From Anaerolineae bacterium (GTDB taxonomy: Bacteria; Chloroflexota; Anaerolineae; Aggregatilineales; Phototrophicaceae), in contig JAJDXR010000052.1 in assembly GCA_022823165.1 (NCBI GenBank), forward strand, positions 1-64,000: a DNA stretch of 64,000 nucleotides, read 5' to 3'. Every line of letters begins with the position of its first letter. The first letter of the stretch is position 1. This document shows positions 36,302 to 45,420 of the stretch, piece by piece. The notes under the pieces were generated by a model, which was given only the letters and a program-made list of their open reading frames with translations, had not been told where the DNA came from and did no database searches. Position numbers and translations under genes: made by a program.

Positions 36302-37750
36302 ATGCCCAAGCGAGAGGCGCTGGCTTTAAGCCGCGAAGAAATGCGCGAATTCGGTTACCAGGTCATCGACCAGTTGATTGACTATTACGACGGACGCGCT
36401 GAGCGACCGGTGGCGGGCGAGCTGGATCAGGCCGCGCTGGACGCCATCTTAAGCGAGCCGCTTCCGCGAGCGGGCAGGCCCTGGCGCGAGGTATTGGAGC
36501 AATTTGAAGCCCAGGTGGTGGCGCCGACCAACCACGTCGACCATCCGCGCTTTTTCGCCTACATCCCGCTGGCCAACAATTTCGCCGGCGTCATGGCCGA
36601 TGCGCTGGCCGCCGGATACAACATCTTTAACGCCGTTTGGCTGCAAGGCGCGGGCGCAGCCCAGGTCGAGCGGCTGACGGTCGATTGGCTGCGGCAGATC
36701 TTCGACTTCCCGCCGGCTGCCGGCGGTACCTTCGTCAGCGGCGGCTCCATGTCCAATTTGACGGCGCTGGCGGTGGCGCGTCAGGTGCGTTTGCAGGGCG
36801 ATATGCCGGGCGCGGTCGCTTACTGCTCCGATCAGATTCACTTCGCTATTTCGCGGGGCCTGCGCATCCTGGGTTTCCAGCCCGATCAGTTGCGTGTAAT
36901 CCCCAGCGACGACTGCTATCGGCTGTCGCTGCCTCACTTGCGCGAGGCGCTGGCGCAGGACCGCGACGCCGAGCGCCGGCCCTTCTGCGTCATCGCGACC
37001 GCCGGCACGACCAACACCGGCGCGGTGGATCCCCTGGACGAGCTGGCGGATTTCTGCCAGCGCGAGCAGCTCTGGCTGCATGTCGATGGCGCTTATGGCG
37101 CGCCCGCCATGTTGACCGCGCGCGGCCAGCGGGCGCTGGAAGGGCTGCAGCGGGTCGACTCGCTGGCGCTGGATGCGCATAAATGGCTCTTTCAGCCGAT
37201 TGAGTGCGGCATTGTGCTGGTGCGGGAGCGGCGCTGGCTGAGCGAGACCTTTAAGGAGCAGCCAGAATACCTCAAAGATGTCGAACAGGCCGAAGATGAG
37301 CTTAACTTCATGTATCAGGGTGTACAGCTAACGCGGCAATTTCGCGCGCTGAAGCTATGGATGAGCTTCAAGGTATTCGGGCTGGACGCCATCAGCCGGG
37401 CGATCGCAGCCGGCTTCGACAACGCCGAGCTGGCCGAGGCGCTGCTGCGTCAAGCCGGCTGCTGGGAGATCGTGACGCCGGCGCAGATGGCCATCGTCAC
37501 TTTCCGTTACCAGCCGACAAGCGGTGATGCGGCGCTGGCCAATCGCGTGACGCACACGCTGGTGGGGCGGCTGCTGGAAGACGGCTTCGCCTTCGCCTCG
37601 GGCACGCAACTGCGCGACAAGACGGTCATGCGAATATGCGCCAACAATCCGCGCACAACCGCCGAGGACCTGGAGCGGACAGTGGCGCTCATGGGCCGGC
37701 TGGCCGCTGACCTGGAAGCGGAGTTCAGAGACGCCCCGGCGTTGGATTAG
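36302..37750 (+). CDS. PLP-dependent amino-acid decarboxylase (group II, AADC-like), copy 1
   Basis: 482 residues, fold type I decarboxylase related to aromatic-L-amino-acid and glutamate decarboxylases. The PLP lysine is in LALDAHKWLFQP; VDGAYGAPA supplies the Asp that binds the pyridine nitrogen; TAGTTNTGAVDPLDE and NHVDHPRFFAYIP are further signatures. Start at ATG 36302 (MPKREALALS); the frame upstream overlaps the TauE-like gene. The substrate cannot be fixed. It is followed after 97 bases by a close paralogue, with the same motif order and about the same length, indicating tandem duplication. Confidence 0.9.
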   Translation: MPKREALALSREEMREFGYQVIDQLIDYYDGRAERPVAGELDQAALDAILSEPLPRAGRPWREVLEQFEAQVVAPTNHVDHPRFFAYIPLANNFAGVMADALAAGYNIFNAVWLQGAGAAQVERLTVDWLRQIFDFPPAAGGTFVSGGSMSNLTALAVARQVRLQGDMPGAVAYCSDQIHFAISRGLRILGFQPDQLRVIPSDDCYRLSLPHLREALAQDRDAERRPFCVIATAGTTNTGAVDPLDELADFCQREQLWLHVDGAYGAPAMLTARGQRALEGLQRVDSLALDAHKWLFQPIECGIVLVRERRWLSETFKEQPEYLKDVEQAEDELNFMYQGVQLTRQFRALKLWMSFKVFGLDAISRAIAAGFDNAELAEALLRQAGCWEIVTPAQMAIVTFRYQPTSGDAALANRVTHTLVGRLLEDGFAFASGTQLRDKTVMRICANNPRTTAEDLERTVALMGRLAADLEAEFRDAPALD

Positions 37751-37847
37751 GGCGCTCGTATGGAAATTCAGCCATAAATCCGCCAGAATATGAATACGTT
37801 GCTGGGGCATTGTAATGAACACGCTGCCCGAATTGAAAGGAACTGAC

Positions 37848-39320
37848 ATGCGCAGGACAAGCCCCCGAGATCAAATAAAGCTCAGCGCTGATGAGATGCG
37901 TGAGATGGGCTACCGCATCATCGACATGCTGGTGGATTATACCGGGGCGCAAGCCCAATTTCCGGCGACGCGAGCGCTGGATCCAGTGACATTCAAGGAA
38001 ATCCTGGAAGAGCCGCTGCCGGAGCAGGGCTCGAATTGGGAAGATGTTCTGGAACAATTCGAGCGCCAGGTGTTGACGACCATCGACCATCTGGATCATC
38101 CACGGTTTTTCGCCTATATCCCCTCTCCCAGCAATTTCGTCGGCGCCATGGCCGATACGCTGGCTTCCGGCTACAACATCTTCAACTCCCTGTATCCGCT
38201 AGGGACGGGCGCGGCGATCGTCGAACGGCTGGTCATCAATTGGCTGCGTACGCTCTGCGGCATGCCCGCGGAATCAGGCGGCTTGTTCGTCAGCGGGGGC
38301 TCCGTGGCCAATCTGATGGGTTTGGCGGTGGCGCGGCAAATACAACTGGGCAACGACATTAGCAATGCGGTCGTCTACTGCTCGGACCAGACGCATTTCG
38401 TCGTCTCGCGCGGCTTGCGCATCCTCGGTTTCGCGCCGGAACAACTGCGCGAAATCCACGCTGACGCCGATTTCCGGCTGCCGGTGGCGGAGCTCGAACG
38501 GGCAATCGAGGAAGACAGAGCGGCAGGCAAGCGCCCCTTCTGCGTCGCGGCGACAGCGGGCACGACCAACACGGGCGCGGTCGACCCGCTGAACGACCTG
38601 GCCGATCTGTGCGAGCGGGAGAACTTGTGGCTGCATGTCGATGGCGCTTATGGCGCGACCGCCTGTTTAATCGAACATCGCAGGCAGCTGCTGGCGGGCA
38701 TAGAACGCGCCCATTCCTTGACCTGGGACGCGCATAAATGGATGTTCCAACCCGTCGAGTGCAGCGCGCTGTTGGTGCGGGACCGTCACTGGCTGAGCGC
38801 GACATTCAAGGAGAGCGCGCATTTCCTGACCGATGCCGAAGCGCACAGCAAAGAAGAGATCGGCGAAGAGATGAACTATATGTATCAAGGCATTCAGCTC
38901 ACGCGGTATTTTCGCGCCTTGAAACTGTGGATGAGCCTTAAGGTATTTGGCCTTGGCGCGGTACGCCAGGCGGTCGAACGCGGCATTGAACTGGCGGAAT
39001 TGGCGGAATCGCTACTGCGCGAATCGGGCCGCTGGGAGGTCGTCACGCCGGCGCAACTGGCGATTGTGACTTTCCGCTACCAGCCGTCGAATGGCGATGG
39101 CGCGCTGGCGGACCAAGTGACGGATGCATTGAGCGGCGCCATGGCCGCCAATAGCTTCGCCTTCGCCTCGACGACCAAGCTGCTGGGAAGAACAGTCATG
39201 CGCCTGTGCACGAACAATCCGCGCACGACGGCCTCCGATCTGCGGCAGACTGTTCAGATCATGGGCCGGCTGGCCGCTGATCTGGAAGCGGAAATCAGCC
39301 GGGGCCAAGCTCACAACTAG
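37848..39320 (+). CDS. PLP-dependent amino-acid decarboxylase (group II, AADC-like), copy 2
   Basis: 490 residues, clearly paralogous to the preceding gene: NHLDHPRFF-type HLDHPRFFAYIPS, LFVSGGSVANLMGLAVARQ, TAGTTNTGAVDPLND, VDGAYGATA and the PLP lysine in TWDAHKWMFQP. It has a short insertion (DAEAHSKEEIGEEMNYMY) before the conserved YQGIQLTR. Start at ATG 37848, with AAAGGA seven bases upstream; the earlier in-frame ATG at 37815 lacks a ribosome-binding site. Differences near the active-site loops (GSVANLMG against GSMSNLTA) suggest a different substrate from copy 1. Confidence 0.9.
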   Translation: MRRTSPRDQIKLSADEMREMGYRIIDMLVDYTGAQAQFPATRALDPVTFKEILEEPLPEQGSNWEDVLEQFERQVLTTIDHLDHPRFFAYIPSPSNFVGAMADTLASGYNIFNSLYPLGTGAAIVERLVINWLRTLCGMPAESGGLFVSGGSVANLMGLAVARQIQLGNDISNAVVYCSDQTHFVVSRGLRILGFAPEQLREIHADADFRLPVAELERAIEEDRAAGKRPFCVAATAGTTNTGAVDPLNDLADLCERENLWLHVDGAYGATACLIEHRRQLLAGIERAHSLTWDAHKWMFQPVECSALLVRDRHWLSATFKESAHFLTDAEAHSKEEIGEEMNYMYQGIQLTRYFRALKLWMSLKVFGLGAVRQAVERGIELAELAESLLRESGRWEVVTPAQLAIVTFRYQPSNGDGALADQVTDALSGAMAANSFAFASTTKLLGRTVMRLCTNNPRTTASDLRQTVQIMGRLAADLEAEISRGQAHN

Positions 39321-39327
39321 CGCCCAA

Positions 39328-39344
39328 CTGTACAGACTGTACAG
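39328..39344. promoter_or_regulatory. Two CTGTACAG palindromes before the antiporter gene
   Basis: The self-complementary octamer CTGTACAG occurs at 39328-39335 and again at 39337-39344, nine bases apart, followed by TACAAT at 39360-39365 as a possible -10. A regulator-binding pair is plausible. The same octamer appears once at 7461-7468. Confidence 0.4.
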
Positions 39345-39422
39345 ACTGCGCTTCCTTGTTACAATACGCGCGCTTTTGTCAACGGCGCTAATCTGATTCC
39401 CGATTGACCTGAGGACAAGCCT

Positions 39423-41354
39423 TTGGACATTGAAATCCTGGCGGTTTCTCTCGCCAGTTTCCTCTTTATCGCGCTCGCCGCTGTTCAGATCGGGCGCATG
39501 GCGGCTCATATTAATCTGCCGTTGATTACCGGCTATCTTGTAGCTGGCATAATGGCCGGTCCTTTTATCTTCTCGTACATCCAGCAAGTGGATGTCGCGG
39601 CGCTGCGCTTCCTGGATGAGACGGCCCTGGCCTTCATCGCCTTCGCGGCCGGCAGCGAAATGGCGCTGGACGAACTGCGCGGACGCTTTCGCAGCATCGG
39701 CTGGAATACAGTCATGCAGATCCTGGCTGTTTACATTGTCTGCGGCGCGGTCATCCTGCTGCTGGGAGATCAGATCCCTTTCATGCGCGATCTGCCGCCG
39801 GCCGGGCGTCTGGCAGTCGCCCTGCTCAGCGGACCGATCCTGTCGGCGCGCTCGCCATCATCGGCTATCGCCGTCATCAACGAAATGCGCGCGCGCGGTC
39901 CTTTCACCAAAACCGTGCTGGGCGTAACCGTAGTCAAGGATGTGCTGATCGTTGTACTTTTCGCGCTGAGTTCGTCGATCGCGGCCACCACACTCACCGG
40001 CCGCAGTTTTGACGCCAGTTTCATCTTGCTGGTCTCCTTTGAAATCCTGGCTTCCATTGGCTTGGGTGTGCTGGTCGCGCAGGTGATGTCACTGGTATTG
40101 CGCAACCACTGGGAAGACCGCCTCAAGATTCCGCTGCTGCTGCTCATCGGCTATCTGGCCTTCCTTTTCACCGGAGAACTGCGCCATTGGAGCCATGACA
40201 ACCTGCCGGTTGAGTTGCTGTTTGAGCCGCTGCTGATCTGTCTGGTGGCCAGCTTCTGGCTGACGAATCGCTCCCCTTACCGTACGGAATTCAGGCATCT
40301 GCTGCACCAGGTGCGAACGCCGATTTTTGTGATCTTCTTCACGCTGGTCGGCGCATCGCTTGATATTGGTATTGTGATGCTGCTGCTGCCGATCACGCTG
40401 GCAATCTATATCGCCCGCATCATTGCGCTGTTTCTCGGGGCTTACCTGGGTGGCGCGGCCGCAGGCGATCCCGCCCGCTTCAAGCGCATCGCCTGGATGG
40501 GTTATATCACACAAGCCGGCGTCTCGATTGGGCTGTCCAAAGAAGTCGCCATCGCCTTCCCGGAGCTCGGCGCCGAGTTTACTACCTTGCTGGTTGGCGT
40601 GATCGTCGTCAGCGAGCTGACGGGGCCCATCTTCTTCAAATACGCCATTCGCATGGTGGGCGAATCGCACTTGCCCAAAGACATCCGTCCGGATGAGATC
40701 CTGGATGTGGTGATCGTCGGCATCGAGAGTCAATCGCGGCAATTGGCTGAGCGGCTGCTGCAGCATGGCTGGCGCGTCAAGCTGGTGGATGTCGATCAAA
40801 CGCACGTCTCTAATGCGCCAGCCAGCGACGGGCTGAAGCGCGAGCACTGGCTGCCGGAAGTGTCGGCTGAGGCACTGCGCGAGATCCTCGAACCCAAGAC
40901 CGAAGTGGCGGTTACGCTGCTGCCGGACGATGCCGATAGCCTGCAGCTCTGCCAGATTTTCTACGAAGACTTCGGCATCACGCGGCAGATCGCCCGGCTG
41001 AACACCTATAGCCTGGTTGAGGAATTCCGCGAATTGGGCGTACATGTGCTCGACCCGGCCAACGCCATGGTTCACCTGCTGGATAACTTCGTGCGGGCGC
41101 CACAGTTGGCGGCTATGGTCTTTGAAGACGACCCGGACCATGATGTGATTCAGGTGACGATCACGGACCCGGGCATTGACGGGCTGCACCTGCGCGAGCT
41201 CATCCTGCCCGATGATGTGCTGGTGATGGCGATTGTTCGGCGCGGGCACTCGATTGTGCCGCATGGCTATACTAATTTGCATCTTGAGGACGAGCTGACC
41301 CTAATCGGCCCGACCGACCATTTGGACGAGGTGGCGCTCAAGCTGGGCTACTAG
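39423..41354 (+). CDS. CPA2-type cation:proton antiporter with RCK (TrkA-N/TrkA-C) domains
   Basis: 643 residues. Residues 1 to about 400 form a Kef/NhaP-type membrane domain with some twelve helices (MAAHINLPLITGYLVAGIM, GLSKEVAIAFPELGAEFTTLLVG). About 420-540 is a Rossmann-like TrkA-N domain (DVVIVGIESQSRQLAERLL, KLVDVDQ), and about 560-643 a TrkA-C domain (GLHLRELILPDDVLVMAI, HLEDELTLIGPTDHL). K+ or Na+ exchange gated by nucleotide binding is expected at the inner membrane. The start is TTG 39423 with GAGGAC seven bases upstream. It stands alone between the decarboxylases and a flavoprotein gene. Confidence 0.9.
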   Translation: MDIEILAVSLASFLFIALAAVQIGRMAAHINLPLITGYLVAGIMAGPFIFSYIQQVDVAALRFLDETALAFIAFAAGSEMALDELRGRFRSIGWNTVMQILAVYIVCGAVILLLGDQIPFMRDLPPAGRLAVALLSGPILSARSPSSAIAVINEMRARGPFTKTVLGVTVVKDVLIVVLFALSSSIAATTLTGRSFDASFILLVSFEILASIGLGVLVAQVMSLVLRNHWEDRLKIPLLLLIGYLAFLFTGELRHWSHDNLPVELLFEPLLICLVASFWLTNRSPYRTEFRHLLHQVRTPIFVIFFTLVGASLDIGIVMLLLPITLAIYIARIIALFLGAYLGGAAAGDPARFKRIAWMGYITQAGVSIGLSKEVAIAFPELGAEFTTLLVGVIVVSELTGPIFFKYAIRMVGESHLPKDIRPDEILDVVIVGIESQSRQLAERLLQHGWRVKLVDVDQTHVSNAPASDGLKREHWLPEVSAEALREILEPKTEVAVTLLPDDADSLQLCQIFYEDFGITRQIARLNTYSLVEEFRELGVHVLDPANAMVHLLDNFVRAPQLAAMVFEDDPDHDVIQVTITDPGIDGLHLRELILPDDVLVMAIVRRGHSIVPHGYTNLHLEDELTLIGPTDHLDEVALKLGY

Positions 41355-41435
41355 CGAGGCTTCCGCCGTGTAAGATATTCCCTGCCGCGAGCTTCAAAGT
41401 TAAATGAGCAGTTCGGATGATGGAGAAAGCCAGTT

Positions 41436-42806
41436 ATGACAAAACTGCCAGTGGCGATTATCGGCGGCGGACCGGTCGGTTTGGCGGCGGCGGCGCATCT
41501 GCTGGAGCGCGGCGAAACGCCCGTCCTGTTTGAAGCCGGCGCTACCATCGGCGCGAGCGTACTGGACTGGGGCCATGCGCAGCTGTTTTCGCCTTGGGAA
41601 TTCAACGTGGACGAGGCCTCGGCGCGCCTGCTGGAACAGAGCGGCTGGCAAATGCCGCCGGCCGCGGAACTGCCCACCGGCGCGGAGCTGGTTGAACGCT
41701 ATCTGCGGCCCCTGGCTGAGTTGCCGGCCATGCGCGCAGTGATACACACGGGCGCGCGCGTCGCGGGCGTCAGCCGGCGCCGGCTCGACAAGGTCAAAGA
41801 CCAGGCCCGCGAGCAAACGCCATTCCAACTGCATATCGTAGCCGATGACGGCGCTGAATCGCTGGTCGAGGCGCGCGCGGTGATTGACGCCTCGGGCGCC
41901 TGGCGTCAACTGAACCCTATGGGCGCCAACGGCCTGCCCGCCATCGGCGAAACGGCTTTGCGCCAGCGAATCGCTTACGGCCTGCCGGATGTCAAGGGGC
42001 GCGAACGCGGCCGCTACGCCGGCAAACGTGTGCTGGTGGTCGGCAGCGGCCACTCAGCCATCAACGTGCTGCTGGACCTGATCGAATTGCGAGTCGATTA
42101 TCCGGCGACAGAAATCATCTGGGCTATGCGCGGCGACAATTTACAGAAGGTCTACGGCGGCGGGGAGGCCGACGCCCTGGAAGCGCGCGGTCTGCTGGGT
42201 ATGCGCATCAAGGCGGCGGTGGCTGCCGGCGGGCTCGAGATCGCCGCGCCCTTTAGCATTGCCGCGGTTGAGGCGGCCGGCGCCGGGCTGCGCGTCACGG
42301 GACAGCAGCTTGGCCGGCAGCGTCAACTGGCTGCGGATGATATCGTCGTCTGCGCGGGCGCGCGGCCCGACCTGGCGATGCTGCGCGAGCTGCGCCTGGA
42401 TCTCGACCCGGCGCTGGAGAGCAGCCGAGCGCTGGCGCCGCTGATTGATCCCAATCTGCATAGCTGCGGCACGGTGCGGCCCCATGGCGAAGCTGAGTTG
42501 CGGCAGCCGGAAAAAGACTTCTACATCATCGGCATGAAGAGCTACGGACGGGCGCCGACATTTCTGATGGCCACCGGCTATGAGCAGGCGCGCTCGGTCG
42601 CGGCGGCGCTCTGCGGCGATTGGGCAGCGGCGCGAGATCTGCGGCTGAAGCTGCCGGAGACGGGCGTTTGCATCACAGATTATGCCGTTGCAGACGCTTG
42701 TTGCGCGCCGGCGGCGGCGCAACCCGCCCTGCTTGCCCTCGGCGAGATAGCGATCGCAAATGGCGAATTCGGCGCGCCACCGCTTCGGGCAGAGCGCTGC
42801 TGCTGA
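41436..42806 (+). CDS. FAD/NAD(P)-binding flavoprotein, Cys-rich tail
   Basis: 456 residues. Two dinucleotide-binding motifs are present: VAIIGGGPVGLAAAAHL near residues 6-22 (FAD) and KRVLVVGSGHSAINVLLDL near 195-215 (NAD(P)H). DIVVCAGARPDL and MKSYGRAPTFLMATGYEQARSVA form the C-terminal FAD closure. The tail has Cys pairs (DACCAPAAAQ and a terminal CC). I recall similar flavoproteins with a CC tail lying in arsenic-resistance clusters of Actinobacteria, but no ars gene is seen here, so that link is weak. An oxidoreductase of the flavin monooxygenase/thioredoxin-reductase superfamily is the safe call. Confidence 0.75.
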   Translation: MTKLPVAIIGGGPVGLAAAAHLLERGETPVLFEAGATIGASVLDWGHAQLFSPWEFNVDEASARLLEQSGWQMPPAAELPTGAELVERYLRPLAELPAMRAVIHTGARVAGVSRRRLDKVKDQAREQTPFQLHIVADDGAESLVEARAVIDASGAWRQLNPMGANGLPAIGETALRQRIAYGLPDVKGRERGRYAGKRVLVVGSGHSAINVLLDLIELRVDYPATEIIWAMRGDNLQKVYGGGEADALEARGLLGMRIKAAVAAGGLEIAAPFSIAAVEAAGAGLRVTGQQLGRQRQLAADDIVVCAGARPDLAMLRELRLDLDPALESSRALAPLIDPNLHSCGTVRPHGEAELRQPEKDFYIIGMKSYGRAPTFLMATGYEQARSVAAALCGDWAAARDLRLKLPETGVCITDYAVADACCAPAAAQPALLALGEIAIANGEFGAPPLRAERCC

Positions 42807-43001
42807 GGCCAGCCCTAGCGAAACGAGCTTCCACCCATAGATATGGGGCGCCGTACCTCCAATTTTTGCAGGACTTTCCTGGAGTTACTTTCCTGTCTCT
42901 GTGGTGAAAATTACTGATCGATTCACCTGGCCCGCTTGCGTCGACCGCCCGCGACGATTATCATCTCGATACATTTGAATAGGCGATAGAAAGGGCGCGT
43001 C

Positions 43002-43505
43002 ATGGTACACCCTATGGTGCGGCAGCTGCGCTTCACGCGCGGCGAATTCTTGCGCTGCCTGGACGGCCTGAGCCTGCCGGACGCTTATGCGCGGCATGGC
43101 CAGATGAATTGCATCAGTTGGATCATCGGGCATTTGGCGGCGCATGAGAATCAGGTCTTCGTATTTTTGGCGCAGGGCAAGGTGATACTGCCCGAACTGC
43201 GCAAGGTCTGCGGCTACGGCAGCCCACCCTCCGCGCCCAAGCTGGACGACATGTGGGCCGCCTGGCATGAAGTCACGGCGAACGCCGACCGCTACCTGGA
43301 CAACTTGACGACCGAGACGCTGCAAGAGCGCTTCGTCTGGAAGGGCGAGCCGCTGGAGGAGACGATCGGCACGATGCTGCACCGCGCTATCTACCACTAC
43401 TGGTTTCATATCGGCGAGGCGCACGCCATCCGGCAGTTGCTGGGGCAGCGCAACCTGCCGCAATTCGTGGGCAATATGGCTGACGCGCCCTACTTGCCCC
43501 ACTAA
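43002..43505 (+). CDS. DinB-like four-helix metal protein
   Basis: 167 residues of the DinB/DUF664/YfiT superfamily. Three histidines expected to bind the metal are spread as in the family: IIGHLAAHEN near residue 45-52, and the paired YHYWFHIGEAHAIRQLL near 135-150. Members include thiol-dependent transferases and damage-induced proteins; no specific role can be given. It begins with an ATG at 43002; the preceding region is non-coding. It is monocistronic, followed by a family C repeat. Confidence 0.8.
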   Translation: MVHPMVRQLRFTRGEFLRCLDGLSLPDAYARHGQMNCISWIIGHLAAHENQVFVFLAQGKVILPELRKVCGYGSPPSAPKLDDMWAAWHEVTANADRYLDNLTTETLQERFVWKGEPLEETIGTMLHRAIYHYWFHIGEAHAIRQLLGQRNLPQFVGNMADAPYLPH

Positions 43506-43532
43506 GACTTGTTCGTTCCCAGTGTAAACGCA

Positions 43533-43682
43533 ATAGACACAGAGGCACCAAGGGTACAGAGGATTTGTCGGGATACATCTACCTGTCTTTCGTTCAATCA
43601 CGTTCGTTTGCGCGGCCATGCAACGGCGACGAATGAAATTCACTCTGTGTCCTCGTTTTCCTCGGTGTACTCGCTGGCAATA
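43533..43682. repeat. Family C inverted-end element (copy C5)
   Basis: AATAGACACAGAGGCACCAA (43532 onward) opposes TTCCTCGGTGTACTCGCTGG (to about 43677). It is about 150 bp. Its right end abuts the next ATG at 43685, so the following gene's leader and ribosome-binding region are made of repeat DNA. Confidence 0.75.
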
Positions 43683-43684
43683 GT

Positions 43685-44359
43685 ATGACGAAATCCGCCC
43701 GCATAGGCATCACCACCAGTTACGCGGACGGCCTGCAGTCTCTGGACGCGCATTACGCGCAGGCGGTGGCAGCGGCCGGCGGTCTTCCCATCATCGCGCC
43801 ACTGTTCGAGCGGGAAGAGACGGCGCGAGCCTTCGCCGCGCAGTTGGACGGGCTGATTATCACTGGCGGTCCGGGCATCACCCGCGGCTTGATCGGCGCG
43901 CTGCCGCCTGATTTGCCGGCAGTCGACGACCGGCGCGACCGCAGCGATGCGCTGATCTTTCGCGCCATGGCGAATCGTCCCTTTCTGGGTATCTGCTACG
44001 GCATGCAATTCGCCAATGCCATGGCCGGCGGGGACATCTACGGCGACGCGCAGGCGCAAGCGAGCGCCGACGTCCATAGCGCCGAGCGCGGGGCCGGCGA
44101 GCATCTGATTCAAATCGAGCCGGACAGCCGCTTGGGCGCCATAATTGGCGCGCAGCATCTGATGACCAATTCTCACCATATTCAAGCGCTGGCGAAACTG
44201 GGCGAAGGATTGCGGGCGACGGCGCGCGCGGCCGACGGCGTGATTGAAGCTATAGAATCGCTGGACGGGTGCGTCATGGGCCTGCAATTTCACCCCGAGC
44301 GCATGCTGGATCGGGCGCTGCCGCTCTTCCAGGATCTGGTGATGCGCGCCAGCAGCTAG
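43685..44359 (+). CDS. PuuD-like class I glutamine amidotransferase (second copy)
   Basis: 224 residues, shorter than the related gene at 29489-30238. Nucleophile cysteine in FLGICYGMQFAN, histidine-glutamate in LQFHPERML; LDGLIITGGPGI is the strand-loop signature. Hydrolysis of gamma-glutamyl amides is the family activity. ATG at 43685 directly follows a family C repeat and has no clear ribosome-binding site. Its TAG shares CTAG (44356-44359) with the stop of the convergent epimerase gene, exactly as the other PuuD-like gene does with its neighbour. Confidence 0.82.
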   Translation: MTKSARIGITTSYADGLQSLDAHYAQAVAAAGGLPIIAPLFEREETARAFAAQLDGLIITGGPGITRGLIGALPPDLPAVDDRRDRSDALIFRAMANRPFLGICYGMQFANAMAGGDIYGDAQAQASADVHSAERGAGEHLIQIEPDSRLGAIIGAQHLMTNSHHIQALAKLGEGLRATARAADGVIEAIESLDGCVMGLQFHPERMLDRALPLFQDLVMRASS

Positions 44360-45375
44360 AACCAGCCGATAAGTCGGGTCAGCCAATTGTCTTTGATATA
44401 GCCCTGCTGCTGATACCAGGCGAAAGTATCGCGCAGGCTGGTCTCAATATTTATCCGCGGCGCGCCCAGCTCGCCTTTGGCTTTACCGGCATCGAAATAG
44501 ACGTGCGCCCCCCCAAGCCGCGTCTGATGGGCGTCCATCGGAGTCTGAACGCCGATACCGCGCAGCATATCGATGAAGCGCGCCGTCGGCTCCAGCAGCC
44601 AATCCGGCGTGGAGAGCAGCGGCGGGCGCGCCCCGCAAGCGGCGGCGATCAGCCCAAACCACTCGTGATAATTCAAGTTGGCCGCGCTGAGAATGTAGCG
44701 TTGGCCGCTTCGCCCACGCTCAATAGCGGCGATGTGCGCGCGCGCGACATCACGAACATCAATGACCGACAAACCGCCGGAGGACATCGGGACCAGCCAT
44801 TGAAAGCGAGCTGTCTCGATGATGAAACTGCCGGAGATGGCGTTGAGGTCGCCGGGGCCGATGATGACGGCTGGATTGAGCGTCACCACGTCAAGGCCGT
44901 CGGCGACGAATTCGGCGGCGATGGCTTCGGCTTTGAGCTTGGTGTAGGCGTACCAGAAGCGCTCGGGCGGCAGATTAAACGCGTCCGACTCGTTCGCGCT
45001 TTGCTGGCCGGGCCGGATGCCGATAGTGGAGGCGCTGCTGGTGAAGATCACGCGGCCGACGTCGGCGCTTTTGGCGGCTGCGAGCAGATTGCGCGTGCCC
45101 TCGACATTGATGCGCCAGAGGGCGGCGCGGTCGTCGTCTTTCCAGTAGTCGGCTTTGGCCGCGACATGAAAGACGAGCTCGCAGCCGGCGCAGGCTTGCT
45201 CCAGCCGGTCGAAATCATCCAGGTCGCCGGCGACCGTTTCCAGGTCCAGATCCGCTAGCGGGCTCAGCTTCTTTTCCGAGCGATAGAGCGCGCGAACATC
45301 GTGCCCGGCTGCCTTGAGCTGTCGCGCGAGGTGCGAACCGACGAAACCGGTGGCGCCGGTGACTAGAGCTTTCAT
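44356..45375 (-). CDS. NAD-dependent epimerase/dehydratase (extended SDR, HpnA/DFR-like)
   Basis: 339 residues. TGATGFVGSHLARQL near the N-terminus is the NAD-binding G-x-x-G-x-x-G motif; the catalytic Tyr-Lys pair is in WYAYTKLKAE, preceded by FTSSASTIG (Ser). Resembles hopanoid-associated sugar epimerase or dihydroflavonol-reductase-like SDRs, which act on sugar nucleotides or carbonyls. Start at ATG 45375 (MKALVTGATGF); the open frame to 45411 adds 12 residues that lie outside the fold. It is 45 bases from the LuxR-type gene upstream on the same strand, so a joint unit is possible. Confidence 0.87.
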   Translation of the reverse strand: MKALVTGATGFVGSHLARQLKAAGHDVRALYRSEKKLSPLADLDLETVAGDLDDFDRLEQACAGCELVFHVAAKADYWKDDDRAALWRINVEGTRNLLAAAKSADVGRVIFTSSASTIGIRPGQQSANESDAFNLPPERFWYAYTKLKAEAIAAEFVADGLDVVTLNPAVIIGPGDLNAISGSFIIETARFQWLVPMSSGGLSVIDVRDVARAHIAAIERGRSGQRYILSAANLNYHEWFGLIAAACGARPPLLSTPDWLLEPTARFIDMLRGIGVQTPMDAHQTRLGGAHVYFDAGKAKGELGAPRINIETSLRDTFAWYQQQGYIKDNWLTRLIGWF

Positions 45376-45420
45376 GCGCTTATCTTGCCACAGAACGGCA
45401 ACATGCGACACGCTGGGCGC

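Noticed and set aside
40089..41282. 397-residue minus-strand open frame across the antiporter gene
   Set aside because: Antisense shadow; the antiporter frame carries clear membrane and RCK motifs.
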